Counted from the stretch's first letter, positions 1 through 9,067 are shown. The stretch is DNA of 64,000 nucleotides from Akkermansiaceae bacterium (GCA_025457665.1 JALOTY010000002.1:98759-162758), one strand, 5' to 3'. The notes: generated by a model from the letters alone, not told the origin. A program made the numbers and translations.

Positions 1-2
1 TT

Positions 3-572
3 CTGGCCCGGGGGGCTTTCACGGCGGAGAATCATCGACGCCGGGCCGCGGCATGCCCGGGGCTGGAAGCGGCCCTGGAGGCGGTGCACTCGCGTGCCTG
101 CGAGGCGGGCCCCGGGTTTTCGCCCTTGCTGGCGGCGCTGGCCATGGAGGTGGTGGCCCAGTGGGTCAGCGGGCCACGGTCGGAGGAGTCGCTGACGCCG
201 CTGCAGCGGGCGGTGCTGGCAGCAGAGCGGGAATTGGCCGTCTCATTCCGCGGGGAAATCCCCATGGAGGACCTCGCCCGGCGCTTGGGCGTGGCCTACT
301 CCCATTTCCGCAGGGCGTTCAAGGCTCATACGGGATTTGCTCCCTGGCAGTATGTGCTGCATTTGCGCCTCACCCAAGCCCGCCGATTGCTGGCCGGAAG
401 CGTGATGGGCTTGGAGGAAATCGCCCAACATCTCGGTTTCAGTTCCGCTTTCCACCTCTCTGCCGCCTTCAAGAAAGCCTACGGCATCGCTCCCGATCCC
501 TGGCGAAGACAGCTTCGGGAAACCCAGGGAGCGATTGCGGGAATGCCGGAGGATAACGACGGCAGAGGGTAG
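3..572 (+). CDS. AraC-family transcriptional regulator, C-terminal part (5' end outside window)
   Basis: The reading frame is open from the first bases of the window, so the start lies upstream; an internal GTG at 84 is probably not the true start. The last ~100 residues form the double helix-turn-helix of the AraC/XylS family. The first HTH includes MEDLARRLGVAYSHFRRAFK, and a second, GLEEIAQHLGFSS..HLSAAFKKAYGIAP, carries the family signature with its P-x-x-W/R ending. The N-terminal sensing domain is not visible, so the ligand and target genes cannot be named. The gene is convergent with the secreted protein that follows, and no operon partner is visible. Family assignment is firm; function beyond DNA binding is unknown. 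Confidence 0.85.
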   Translation: MARGAFTAENHRRRAAACPGLEAALEAVHSRACEAGPGFSPLLAALAMEVVAQWVSGPRSEESLTPLQRAVLAAERELAVSFRGEIPMEDLARRLGVAYSHFRRAFKAHTGFAPWQYVLHLRLTQARRLLAGSVMGLEEIAQHLGFSSAFHLSAAFKKAYGIAPDPWRRQLRETQGAIAGMPEDNDGRG

Positions 573-638
573 GCGGGTTTTTATCGAGCGGTGGATCGGC
601 TCGAATCCGCCCGCCGCCCGGTTTCATGGCATCCGCTC

Positions 639-1997
639 TCAGCTCCCTCCGCTGGGGGCGACGTATTCGTATTGGTTCTTGAGGAAAATCCGCTCCCGCG
701 GGCTGGTCGTGGCGCTGGCGCGGAGGCGGAGGGTGCGGCCGGTGAGATTGTTCGATTCCGTGATCCGCGAAGCCCCGCTGCCCGTCCATAGCGAGCCGGT
801 GCCGAAGCCGGTGCGCCGGGTTTGTTCCGACCAGGTTTGCAGGGTGGTGCTCTGGGAAAAAATGATGCGCACGTCGCTGGGCAGGGGAGCGGGGATAAAG
901 AGGCTGAGGGCGGGATCCGCGGAACCACCATTGAAGCTCGCCCGGCGGGAAAGCCATGCCGCGGGATTCGGCCCGGCGGGGTTGAGGCGGAAAAGCCAGG
1001 ACTCGATGTTGGAAATCCCATCTTGATTGGGATCGGCCTCCGCAGCCGCAGCGGTGCTGGTCAAACCATGCGCCGCCATCCAGTTGGGAAAGGTCGTCAC
1101 CCCGTCGTCACTGGCGATTTTCACATCGCAACTCGCGAAGCTGGCCCCTCCGGCGAAGGCGGTGCCGAGGGTGTTGGCGGTGAAGGTGACCCTCAGGGTT
1201 TCGATGCCCTCGATGGTGGTGTCATTGATCAGGGGGATCGTGACCCGGGCGGTGGTTTGTCCGGCAGGGATGGTGATGGGGGCGAAGTTCGCAGCCCCGG
1301 GGACGGTGAAGTCGCTTCCAGCCGTGGCGGTGATGGCGGCGATTTCACGGATCAGCTCGGTATCCGTGGTGCGGGGGTGGTCCAGGCTGATCGCCACGTC
1401 CACCGTGCCGGCGGCTTCGTTGGTGACGATTTCCGTGGGCGTGCTCAGGACGCCGTCGAACTCGACGACGATGCTGCTGATTTGGAAAGATTGGTAAACG
1501 CCGCCGATGCGGACGTGCCGCCATTCGAGGTTCGTCGCGCGATCGAAATTCGAGTTGAAGGTCACCGTGTTTCCGGAAAGGGCGGTGCCGGTGTTGTGGG
1601 TTTGCGAGAGGCCACTGCCATTGAGCCAGCGGGTGAAGGTGAGGTTTCGGGCGACGCCGGAAACGGCCGGGTGGAGCGTCACCGAGCGGACGGCGAAGGC
1701 CCGGCCGGTGGGGCTGAAGAGGTTGAAAATCACGTCCTCGCCCGTGGCAAAGGAGCCTGGGGCCTTGGCCTTGACGCCGGTGTAGCGGTTGCTGCTGGGG
1801 CCATAGATCACGGCGCCGGGGGAGTTCGAGGAAAGGCGCAGCCCGTCCTCGTTGTAGGGCAGGGTGAAAAGGGCGGACTGCCCGCTGGGCAGGGGCACGT
1901 TCTCGAAATTGAAATTCACGATCTCCGCCATGGTGGCAGAGTTCAGGCCTAGGGTGAGAAGCAGGGGGAGGAATGTCTTTCCAGATGGTGTTTTCAT
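639..1997 (-). CDS. secreted protein with Calx-beta domain
   Basis: The chosen start ATG (1995-1997) begins a signal peptide (MKTPSGKTFLPLLLTLGL, likely cleaved near ATMA-E) and gives 452 residues; an in-frame start 30 nt upstream would place a charged stretch before the signal. Residues ~188-290 look like a Calx-beta domain (NEAAGTVDVAISLDHP, then GSDFT, TIPAGQTTARVTIPLIND and a GxETxxVTFT-type ending), a calcium-binding beta-sandwich found in extracellular adhesins. Around residue 330 a short DPNQDGISN stretch resembles the calcium-binding linker seen before C-terminal modules of verrucomicrobial and planctomycetal exported proteins. No catalytic motif is seen. It is probably an extracellular or surface protein. 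The gene is divergent from imuA, so the two share the 2.0-2.18 kb promoter region. Confidence 0.7.
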   Translation of the reverse strand: MKTPSGKTFLPLLLTLGLNSATMAEIVNFNFENVPLPSGQSALFTLPYNEDGLRLSSNSPGAVIYGPSSNRYTGVKAKAPGSFATGEDVIFNLFSPTGRAFAVRSVTLHPAVSGVARNLTFTRWLNGSGLSQTHNTGTALSGNTVTFNSNFDRATNLEWRHVRIGGVYQSFQISSIVVEFDGVLSTPTEIVTNEAAGTVDVAISLDHPRTTDTELIREIAAITATAGSDFTVPGAANFAPITIPAGQTTARVTIPLINDTTIEGIETLRVTFTANTLGTAFAGGASFASCDVKIASDDGVTTFPNWMAAHGLTSTAAAAEADPNQDGISNIESWLFRLNPAGPNPAAWLSRRASFNGGSADPALSLFIPAPLPSDVRIIFSQSTTLQTWSEQTRRTGFGTGSLWTGSGASRITESNNLTGRTLRLRASATTSPRERIFLKNQYEYVAPSGGS

Positions 1998-2140
1998 GAT
2001 GCAGGGCGGCGAGCCGAAAGGCCGCACTCGGTTCTGAAACGTCCGGGACCGATCGATTCAGGAAAATTTTCCGTGACCCGGAGTCGCTTGGCGGGGCGCT
2101 GTCCTCCGATTCCACCACGCAAGGAGGAAAGTTTCCGAAT

Positions 2141-2156
2141 GTGTTCACTTGAACAC
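2141..2156. promoter_or_regulatory. LexA (SOS) box upstream of imuA
   Basis: GTGTTCACTTGAACAC is a perfect inverted repeat (GTGTTCA-CT-TGAACAC) ending 29 nt before the imuA start codon. It contains TGTTC-N4-GAACA, the form described for verrucomicrobial LexA, which differs from the Escherichia coli CTGT-N8-ACAG box. Its position in front of a mutagenesis cassette, a classic SOS target, supports the call. The secreted-protein gene on the other strand starts ~145 nt away and might also be affected. Confidence 0.8.
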
Positions 2157-2185
2157 TTAAAAAGCCATGCTAGTTCTTTCCTCGC

Positions 2186-2818
2186 ATGTCGCTGGCCATC
2201 GAGGAACTGCGTCGACAGTTGCGGGATCGTTTTCCCGCAGCGCATGCGTCTTTGCGCCCGGCAGGGGTGCCGGAAGTATCTCCGGAGCCTTGGATTTTCA
2301 AGAACTACCCGGCAGGCGGCTTGTCGGAAATCGTCACGCCGGAGGGTCGATCCCCGCTGGGCCTGCTGGTGGCCGGATGGCTGGGCGAGCCGGGAGAGCG
2401 CATGAATTTCCCGGATCTGGTGCTGGTCGATGGCAGTGACAGCCTGGATCCCGATTCGCTTGGGGAAAATGCCTGTTCGCGCCTGCTGTGGGTCCGCTGT
2501 GCCGCCGCCATGGAGTTGGTCAAGGCCGGGGAATTGCTGATCCGCGATGGCAATCTGCCCACCATCCTGCTCGATGCCGCGGGCCTGCCGGTCCGCGCGC
2601 TGCGGCAGATTCCCGCCGCCGCGTGGTGGCGTCTCAAGCAGGCGGCGGAGCAGAGCGGCTGCCGTGTCATCTGCCTGAGCCCGCAGCCCATCCTGCCCTG
2701 TGCCGCCCTGAGGCTTTCGCTCAGCGCGGATTTCTCGCTGGATGACCTTTATCTTTCCCGCGCCGAGGTCCTGCCTCGCGTGAAGGCGAAAACCGAACGG
2801 CTCCGCCTGGCCAATTGA
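2186..2818 (+). CDS. imuA: ImuA-type SOS mutagenesis accessory protein
   Basis: This 210-residue protein belongs to the ImuA (SulA/RecA-like) family that works with ImuB and DnaE2 in translesion synthesis. The conserved core is visible: LLWVRCAAAMELVKAGELL, then RDGNLPTILLDAAGL, then ALRQIPAAAWWRLKQAAEQ. I see no complete Walker A motif, as expected for the shorter ImuA proteins. The start ATG at 2186 follows the LexA palindrome at 2141-2156, so induction by DNA damage is likely. imuB starts 9 nt after its stop. Identification rests on both sequence and gene order. Confidence 0.85.
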   Translation: MSLAIEELRRQLRDRFPAAHASLRPAGVPEVSPEPWIFKNYPAGGLSEIVTPEGRSPLGLLVAGWLGEPGERMNFPDLVLVDGSDSLDPDSLGENACSRLLWVRCAAAMELVKAGELLIRDGNLPTILLDAAGLPVRALRQIPAAAWWRLKQAAEQSGCRVICLSPQPILPCAALRLSLSADFSLDDLYLSRAEVLPRVKAKTERLRLAN

Positions 2819-2827
2819 TGCGTCCCG

Positions 2828-4315
2828 ATGTTTGCCGCCCTCCATCTGCCGGCGCTGCCCATCGCCGCCGCCCTCCAGACCCAGCCGGACTGCCAGCGGC
2901 AGCCTTGCGCGGTTCTGGCCATGGAGGCGGACATTGCCGATTCCGCGAAATCGAAAATCCCCCTGCTGGCCATCAACCGCCTCGCCGCCGGCACCGGCAT
3001 CGGCGCCGGCTGGCCGCTCAACCGGGCGCTCGTCCGCTGCCCGGACTTGCGCCTCCTGCCGCGCGATCCGGAGCAGGAAGCACGATTGCTGGGCCGGCTT
3101 TGCCAACTCGCCGAATCCCTCAGCCCCGATCTCGAAATCACCCGTGCGGACTTGGTGGTCATCGACCTCTGCCGTGCCGGATCTCATGGCGAGTCTTGGC
3201 GTCGGGCCGCCCTGCCGGGCATCGAAATCCACCGCGCTGCCGCGGAAACCCCGGATCTGGCCCACCTTGCGGTGCGGCATCGGCAGCTCGACGGTCAATT
3301 TCTCACGCGTCCGGTCCTTGAGGCTTTGCCCATGGGCAGCCTGCAGGAAATCGCCTTGGGCGAGCCCTTTCTCCAGCCTCTGGCCGATTGGGGGCTGCGG
3401 TGCTTGGGGGATTTCATGAAACTCCCGCGCCCGGACCTCGTGGCGCGTCTGGGAGCGAGGGCCGGGCATTGGCATGCCATCCTGCATGGCGAATGCCGCC
3501 TGCTCCGCCTCCACCGCCCACCGGAATCCCTCGCCCAATCTTTCGAGCCTGAAGAGGCGATCGGTAACCTCGATGCCCTGAGCTTCCTTCTCAAGCGACT
3601 TCTCCATGCCCTTTCCGCCCGGCTCCATGCCCGCCACCTCGCAGCTTCCAGCCTTTCCCTGATCCTCCGGCTCGATGGTTCCGGCATCTGGCAAAGGAAA
3701 ATCCGTCTGCCCGAAGCCCGATCGGATGCCGCCGACCTGCTCCGCCCGCTGCTGACCGTGCTCGATGGCCTGGTTCTGGAAAGCCCCGTCACGGGCATCG
3801 AACTCGACGTCGAGCCCGCCGCCCCCGGGGTTTCCCAGCGCGAATGGCTCGGCCGCCAACTGCCGCAGCCGGATCGATGGCCGGAAACCATCCGCAAGCT
3901 CGAAGCCCTTGTCGGCATCGGTCGTGTCGGCATCCCCGTGCCATCCTCCAGCCATCGCCCGGATGCCTCCCTGCTGCGTCCCGTGCCCTTGATTTTCGAT
4001 GAAAACAGTCCTCCACCCAGCTCCATGCCATGCCAGACCCCATCGACAGCCCTGCCCTTGCGGCGTTTCCGTCCCCCCGCCGAAGTCGTCGTCACCACCG
4101 ATCCCGCCCGTTCCCCCGCGCTTCCCCTGGCCATCCTCAGTGGTCCGCACCGCGGCCGCATCACCCGCCATGAAGGTCCCTTTCCCAGTTCGGGAAACTG
4201 GTGGCAGGACGGCTGGCAGCGACTCGAATGGGACATCGAACTCGAATCCCGCCACCTCCTCCGCCTCTCCTTCCTCCCGCCCAACCGCTGGTTGCTCGAA
4301 GGAAGTTATGGGTGA
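2828..4315 (+). CDS. imuB: ImuB-type Y-family polymerase-like protein
   Basis: A 495-residue Y-family DNA polymerase homologue of the ImuB type. ImuB is normally catalytically inactive and acts as the adaptor linking ImuA, DnaE2 and the beta clamp. In the palm region the usual first catalytic aspartate is absent (the start reads FAALHLPALPIAA), and SPDLEITRADLVVIDL replaces the acidic second catalytic site. A little-finger region follows and a variable tail from ~residue 400. I did not find a clear beta-clamp motif. It lies 9 nt after imuA and presumably shares its LexA-controlled transcript. About 395 nt of repeat DNA separate it from dnaE2, which is unusual for this cassette. Confidence 0.85.
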   Translation: MFAALHLPALPIAAALQTQPDCQRQPCAVLAMEADIADSAKSKIPLLAINRLAAGTGIGAGWPLNRALVRCPDLRLLPRDPEQEARLLGRLCQLAESLSPDLEITRADLVVIDLCRAGSHGESWRRAALPGIEIHRAAAETPDLAHLAVRHRQLDGQFLTRPVLEALPMGSLQEIALGEPFLQPLADWGLRCLGDFMKLPRPDLVARLGARAGHWHAILHGECRLLRLHRPPESLAQSFEPEEAIGNLDALSFLLKRLLHALSARLHARHLAASSLSLILRLDGSGIWQRKIRLPEARSDAADLLRPLLTVLDGLVLESPVTGIELDVEPAAPGVSQREWLGRQLPQPDRWPETIRKLEALVGIGRVGIPVPSSSHRPDASLLRPVPLIFDENSPPPSSMPCQTPSTALPLRRFRPPAEVVVTTDPARSPALPLAILSGPHRGRITRHEGPFPSSGNWWQDGWQRLEWDIELESRHLLRLSFLPPNRWLLEGSYG

Positions 4316-4330
4316 AGACTTCGAGACTTG

Positions 4331-4566
4331 AAGACGCAGGACTTGAGAAACAGCCGGAAGTGATCGGTGATCGGTGATCGGTGATCGGTGATCGGTGATC
4401 GCTCCGCGCGAAGCATCTTCTATCTAACATCGTCTGTGCCTTTCGATCTTTTCGTTGTTAGAAAAACCTCATCAGCCTTTCCGTGTATTTCGTGTATTCC
4501 GTGGTCTCCTCTTCCGTAGCGGGGGAGCAGGTAGCAAGGAGCAAGAAAAAGCCCATGCTCCGCGCG
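4331..4566 (+). repeat. left arm of a long inverted repeat flanking dnaE2
   Basis: This ~236-bp stretch reappears in reverse complement at 7843-8070. Shared blocks in order: gacttgagaaacagccggaag; a run of TGATCGG units (six here, three in the other arm); gctccgcgcgaagcatc; ttctatctaacatcgtctgtg; gttagaaaaacctcatcagc; cgtgtatttcgtgtattccg; and agcaggtagcaaggagcaag. The 'accacggaatacacgaa' part belongs to an interspersed repeat type common in Verrucomicrobiota and Planctomycetota. Short apparent ORFs here only reflect the repeat. Confidence 0.9.
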
Positions 4567-4654
4567 GAGCACTCTCTGATTTGCCCTCGCTGCGCTCACG
4601 CCATGCCGGTTTGGCTTCGCCGGAAGTAAAGGTCGCCTCAGCTCCCGCAGCATT

Positions 4655-4694
4655 CAGCATTTCAGCATTTCAGCATTTCAGCATTTCAGCATTT
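4655..4694 (+). repeat. 8-bp tandem repeat, five CAGCATTT units
   Basis: Five perfect copies of CAGCATTT lie directly upstream of dnaE2, ending 16 nt before its ATG. A related array of ten units (AGTTTCTC/AGCATTTC) lies at 17618-17697 next to gpsA. Tandem units so close to a start codon could change spacing of expression signals if the copy number varies. Confidence 0.85.
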
Positions 4695-4710
4695 CCATCC
4701 TCTGTTTTCC

Positions 4711-7700
4711 ATGCCTGCTGAGTTCCATGCACGTTCGGCTTTTTCGTTTCTTCGGGGGGCGAATCCTCCTGAAGTGATGGTGAGGCAGGCGGCGATGGCG
4801 GGTTATCGGGCGATTGCGATCACGGATCATGAGGGCTTCCACGGTTCGGCCCGTGCCCACCAGGCGGCGCTGGAGTGTGGCATTCATGCCGTGGTCGGCA
4901 GCACCTGGACCCTGCCCGATGGCTCGCAGCTTCCCATCCTCTGTCCGGATGCTGCGGCGTATCGCAGTCTTTCGCGCGAGATCACCGATCGCCATCTGTT
5001 AGGGACGTCCGCTCCGGTCTCGCCGCAGGGCTGGATCGTCCTGAGTGGTGATCGCGAGGGGCCGCTCTGCCGCCCTTTGCTGCGTGGGGACCGGCCTGCC
5101 GCGCTGGCGGCCGCGCGGCAGCTCATCGAGACCTTTGGGCACGGCCAGGTGTATGTGGAAATTTTCCGGCATGGGTTGAGGGAGGACAAACGTCTCGTCC
5201 GCGAGTTGGCCGATCTTGCCGCGCATCTCCGCCTGCCCTTGCTGGCGAGCAATGCTCCGCTGCATGCGACCCGGGGGGATCGCTTGCTGGCGGATGCCTT
5301 CACCTGCCTGCGCCAGCATTTGCCGCTGGATGAAGCCGGGCTGCATCTGCTGCCGAACGGTGAACGCCATCTCCGGCCTGTTAGGGAAATGCGCGCGCTC
5401 TTTGCCGATTTTCCCGAAGCCCTTCGCGAGCAGGACCGGCTGCTCGACCGCATCGGTTTCTCACTGGAGAATCTGGGCTACCGCTTTCCGGATTTTCCCG
5501 ATGGCATGGGACAGCCCTTGTCCCTCCCTGAGCAAAGCACCCTGTTGCGGCGTCTGACTTTTGCCGGGGCCGCGCGGCGCTATGGTCCGCTGAGCCGGGC
5601 GGTGAAGGACCAGCTCAGCCGTGAATTGGCGATGATCCATCAGCTCGGTTTCAGCGGGTATTTCCTGATCGTTCACGATCTGGTGGATTTTGCCCGCGGC
5701 GAGGGCATCCTTTGCCAAGGGCGGGGATCGGCGGCGAATTCCGCAGTCTGCTATGCGCTGGGCATCACGAATGTGGATCCTGTGGGCGGCGGGCTCCTCT
5801 TCGAGCGCTTTCTTTCCGAAAACCGCCGATCCTGGCCGGACATTGATATCGATTTCCCCTCCGGCGATCGCCGTGAGCGGGTCATCCAGCATGTCTTCCG
5901 CAAGTATGGCCCGCGGGGGGCGGCGATGACGGCGAATGTCATCACTTACCGCCCGCGGAGTGCCTTCCGGGAAATGTCGAAAGTCCTCGGCTTTCCGGCG
6001 AGCCTGGCGGATCGGTTCTCCGCGGACCATGCCTCCGCGCGGGGTGGGGAAGAGGAGGAGGGGGATCCGCGGCAGGCATTTGAAGACCGCATTTGCACGC
6101 TGGTGCCGCCGTCGCATCCACGATTGCCGGCGCTGGTGAAGCTCTATCATGCCGTGCTGGGTTTGCCGCGTCATCTGGGCCAGCATTCGGGGGGGATGAT
6201 CGTCTGTGATCGCGGGTTGGATGCCGTGGTGCCGCTGCAGCCCGCCACCATGCCCGGGCGCACGGTGGTCCAGTGGGACAAGGACGATTGCGAGGATCTG
6301 GGCATCGTGAAGATCGATCTCCTGGGCCTGGGCATGCTGGCGGCGATGGAGGATGCGCTGCGTGCCTGTGAAATCCGCGGTCATCCGGTGGATCTGGCGC
6401 GCATTCCCAAGGATGACCCGGCGGTTTATGATCTGTTAGGCAGGGCGGAAACCATCGGCACCTTCCAGGTGGAGTCGCGTGCACAGATGGCCACGCTGCC
6501 CATCATGCGGCCGCGGTGTTTCTATGATCTGGCCATCCAGGTGGCGATCATCCGCCCGGGTCCCATCGTGGGGGATCTGGTGCATCCTTATCTGAACCGT
6601 CGCAACGGGCATGAGGAGATCGATTACATCCATCCTCTCTGCCGCCCCATCCTGGAGCGCACGCTGGGGGTGCCCTTGTTTCAGGAACAGGTCCTGCGCA
6701 TGGCCATGGAAGTGGCGGGCTTCAGTGGTGCGGAGGCGGATGAGCTGCGCCGTGCCATGGCCTTCAAGCGGAGTGACGAGCGGATGGAAAAGGTGAGTGC
6801 GAAACTCCGCGAGCGGATGAGCGCCCGCGGGATCGCGCGGGAGGTGCAGGAGAAGATCGTCCACTCCATCGGCAGCTTCGCCCTCTATGGATTTCCCGAG
6901 TCGCACTCGATTTCCTTCGCTCTCATCGCCTATGCGAGCTGTTGGCTCAAGGTGCATCGTGCGGCGGAGTTTTACATGGGACTCATCAACCACCAGCCCA
7001 TGGGATTCTATTCCGTGCACACGCTCATTCAGGATGCCAAGCGCCGCGGGCTGCGGGTGCTGGCGCCCAGTGTCACGGAAAGTGAAGTGGAGACGCGGGT
7101 GATCGATGACACGACGATCCGCCTGGGGCTGCATCGGCTCAAAGGGCTGGCGGCTGCGACCTGCCGCCGCATCATGGAGGAACGCCAGCGAGCGCCATTT
7201 GAGGATCTGCCGGATTTCCTGCGGCGCTGCACGCCGAGTGCGGCGGAGCGCCGGGTGCTGGCGAAGTCCGGAGCGCTCAATCCGCTGCCGGAAGTGGCGC
7301 ACCGTCGTGACGCCTTGTGGCAGGCGGAGCTGCCGCTCTTCGATGACCTGCTCGCCATGGCTGCGCCGCGGAATGAGGCGGTGGGGGTGCTGCCGCCGAT
7401 GACATCGGCCGAGCGGCTTGCCGCGGATTTCGAAACCCAGGGGGCGTCGATAGGTCCGCATCCCATGGCCTTGTGGCGGGCCCAATCGTCGCAGCGGCTC
7501 GCCCGTGCCCGCGATCTCCATGATCATCCGCACGGCACGCGCATCGAGATCGGCGGCATGGTCATCTGTCGTCAGCGCCCGGGGACGGCGAAAGGGCATT
7601 GTTTCATCTCCCTGGAGGATGAGACCGGCATTGCCAACCTCTTCGTGCCCAAGAAAACCTACGATCTCCTGCGCCGCGTGATCGTGACCGAAAGCTTTCT

Positions 7701-7821
7701 GTTAGGCCGGGGTTTTGTGCAGCGGACGGAGGGGGATCAGCCCACGGTTTACATCACCGACATCCAGCCCCTGCCGCAAAGCGGCGCTTCCCCTGCCGTG
7801 CCCTCGCACAACTTTCATTGA
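4711..7821 (+). CDS. dnaE2: error-prone DNA polymerase III alpha subunit DnaE2
   Basis: This 1036-residue C-family polymerase is the catalytic member of the ImuA-ImuB-DnaE2 translesion pathway. It has the N-terminal PHP domain (HARSAFSFLRGANPPEVM at the start and AITDHEGFHGSARAH near residue 40), the polymerase motif PDIDIDFPSGDRRERV near residue 375, helix-hairpin-helix-like repeats late in the protein, and an OB-fold near the C-terminus (GMVICRQRPGTAKGHCFISL). Its length matches DnaE2 rather than the ~1160-residue replicative DnaE1. It is enclosed by ~230-bp inverted repeats and has no LexA palindrome of its own that I could find, so SOS control probably depends on read-through from imuA or on another promoter. 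Confidence 0.92.
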   Translation: MPAEFHARSAFSFLRGANPPEVMVRQAAMAGYRAIAITDHEGFHGSARAHQAALECGIHAVVGSTWTLPDGSQLPILCPDAAAYRSLSREITDRHLLGTSAPVSPQGWIVLSGDREGPLCRPLLRGDRPAALAAARQLIETFGHGQVYVEIFRHGLREDKRLVRELADLAAHLRLPLLASNAPLHATRGDRLLADAFTCLRQHLPLDEAGLHLLPNGERHLRPVREMRALFADFPEALREQDRLLDRIGFSLENLGYRFPDFPDGMGQPLSLPEQSTLLRRLTFAGAARRYGPLSRAVKDQLSRELAMIHQLGFSGYFLIVHDLVDFARGEGILCQGRGSAANSAVCYALGITNVDPVGGGLLFERFLSENRRSWPDIDIDFPSGDRRERVIQHVFRKYGPRGAAMTANVITYRPRSAFREMSKVLGFPASLADRFSADHASARGGEEEEGDPRQAFEDRICTLVPPSHPRLPALVKLYHAVLGLPRHLGQHSGGMIVCDRGLDAVVPLQPATMPGRTVVQWDKDDCEDLGIVKIDLLGLGMLAAMEDALRACEIRGHPVDLARIPKDDPAVYDLLGRAETIGTFQVESRAQMATLPIMRPRCFYDLAIQVAIIRPGPIVGDLVHPYLNRRNGHEEIDYIHPLCRPILERTLGVPLFQEQVLRMAMEVAGFSGAEADELRRAMAFKRSDERMEKVSAKLRERMSARGIAREVQEKIVHSIGSFALYGFPESHSISFALIAYASCWLKVHRAAEFYMGLINHQPMGFYSVHTLIQDAKRRGLRVLAPSVTESEVETRVIDDTTIRLGLHRLKGLAAATCRRIMEERQRAPFEDLPDFLRRCTPSAAERRVLAKSGALNPLPEVAHRRDALWQAELPLFDDLLAMAAPRNEAVGVLPPMTSAERLAADFETQGASIGPHPMALWRAQSSQRLARARDLHDHPHGTRIEIGGMVICRQRPGTAKGHCFISLEDETGIANLFVPKKTYDLLRRVIVTESFLLGRGFVQRTEGDQPTVYITDIQPLPQSGASPAVPSHNFH

Positions 7822-7842
7822 GATGAAAGGCGGAAAGGGCTT

Positions 7843-8070
7843 CGCGCGGAGCATGGGCTGTTTCTTGCTCCTTGCTACCTGCTTCCCGCTACGGAAGAGG
7901 AGACCACGGAATACACGAAATACACGGAAAGGCTGATGAGGTTTTTCTAACAACGAAAAGAGCGAAAGGCACAGACGATGTTAGATGGAAGATGTTAGAT
8001 AGAAGATGCTTCGCGCGGAGCGATCACCGATCACCGATCACTTCCGGCTGTTTCTCAAGTCTTGCGTCTC
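7843..8070 (-). repeat. right arm of the long inverted repeat flanking dnaE2
   Basis: Reverse-complement copy of 4331-4566. Compared with the left arm it has only three TGATCGG units instead of six and carries an extra ~14-bp duplication (gatgttagatgga-type). It ends five bases before the bioB stop. The intergenic space 7822-8074 between dnaE2 and bioB holds essentially only this repeat. Confidence 0.9.
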
Positions 8071-8074
8071 TTTC

Positions 8075-9067
8075 TCAGCAACTCGGGCAGAGGGGGGCTT
8101 CGCAGGCGGGTTCGGGGGCTGCGAGGGCGGGGTTGGGTGCGAGGGTGCCGAGGCCGAGTTTGCCGAGGAGGGTGCGGTCACGCTCGATGGCGGGATTCTT
8201 GGCGGTGAGGAGTTTCTCGCCGTAGAAGATCGAGTTCGCCCCGGCGAAGAAACAGAGCGTCTGCGTTTCATCGGACATGCGTTCGCGACCGGCGGAGAGG
8301 CGGACTTTGGCGCGGGGCATGGCGATGCGGGCGACGGCGATCATGCGGACGACGTCGAGAGGTTCGATGGGCTTCGATCCTTCGAGCGGGGTGCCGGGCA
8401 TGGGCATGAGTGAGTTGATGGGGACGCTTTCCGGCTGGGGATTGAAGCTGGAGATGATTTCCAGCATGCGGAGGCGGTCATCGGTGCTTTCGCCGAGGCC
8501 GAGGATGCCGCCGCAACAGACGGACATGCCGGCGTCCTGGACGTTGCGGATGGTGCGCAGGCGGTCCTCGTAGGTATGGGTGGTGACGATGTTCGGGTAG
8601 TGTTCCGGCGAGGTATCGAGATTGTGATTGTAGGCGGTGACGCCGGCCTCGCGGAGTCGTTTTGCTTCCTCGGGTCCCAGTTCGCCGAGGGTGACACAGA
8701 CTTCCATGCCGAGGGTGGAGACCTCGCGGATGATTTCGAGGACCTGTTCGAAGCGCTGGGTGCCGCCGCGGACTCCGCGCCAGGCGGCGCCCATGCAGAA
8801 GCGGGTGGAGCCGGTGTCGCGGGCGTGGCGGGCGCGCTGCATGACGGCGTCTTTTTCCATGAGCCGTTCGATTTCCACCCCGGAGCTGTAGCGGGCGGAT
8901 TGGGCGCAGTAGGAGCAGTCCTCGGAGCAGCCGCCGGTCTTGATGGAAAGGAGGGTGCAGAGCTGGACCTCGGCATCCGGCCAGTGGGCTTCATGGACGG
9001 CGCGGGCGCGCTTGAGGAGATCGAAGAGCGGGAGGTCGTGCAGGGCCTTGAGTTCGGCGAAGGTCAT
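8075..9067 (-). CDS. bioB: biotin synthase
   Basis: A 330-residue radical-SAM enzyme that inserts sulfur into dethiobiotin to give biotin. The SAM-cluster motif CSEDCSYC lies near residue 50, followed by AQSARY. Later family blocks are also present: CMGAAWR, the YNHNLDTSPE motif, GILGLGES, PINSLMPMPGTP, and SAGRERM with the conserved arginine of the second cluster. The C-terminus (PEPACEAPLCPSC) is cysteine-rich beyond the usual family end. No other biotin gene is adjacent. The gene converges with the repeat behind dnaE2. Confidence 0.95.
   Translation of the reverse strand: MTFAELKALHDLPLFDLLKRARAVHEAHWPDAEVQLCTLLSIKTGGCSEDCSYCAQSARYSSGVEIERLMEKDAVMQRARHARDTGSTRFCMGAAWRGVRGGTQRFEQVLEIIREVSTLGMEVCVTLGELGPEEAKRLREAGVTAYNHNLDTSPEHYPNIVTTHTYEDRLRTIRNVQDAGMSVCCGGILGLGESTDDRLRMLEIISSFNPQPESVPINSLMPMPGTPLEGSKPIEPLDVVRMIAVARIAMPRAKVRLSAGRERMSDETQTLCFFAGANSIFYGEKLLTAKNPAIERDRTLLGKLGLGTLAPNPALAAPEPACEAPLCPSC

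Noticed and set aside
1994..4255. 753-residue minus-strand open frame
   Set aside because: It lies opposite imuA and imuB, which have family motifs and a LexA box; the translation is Gly/Gln/Arg-rich with no domain.
4361..4402. TGATCGG repeats considered as a CRISPR-like array or replication-origin iterons
   Set aside because: Units are only 7 bp with no spacers, no cas or rep gene is near, and the array is part of an interspersed repeat.
4455..4721. Small ORF with a PFRVFRVFRGLLFRSG translation, also present at 7702-7953 on the other strand
   Set aside because: The peptide is just the translation of the interspersed repeat; the two copies are the two arms of the inverted repeat.
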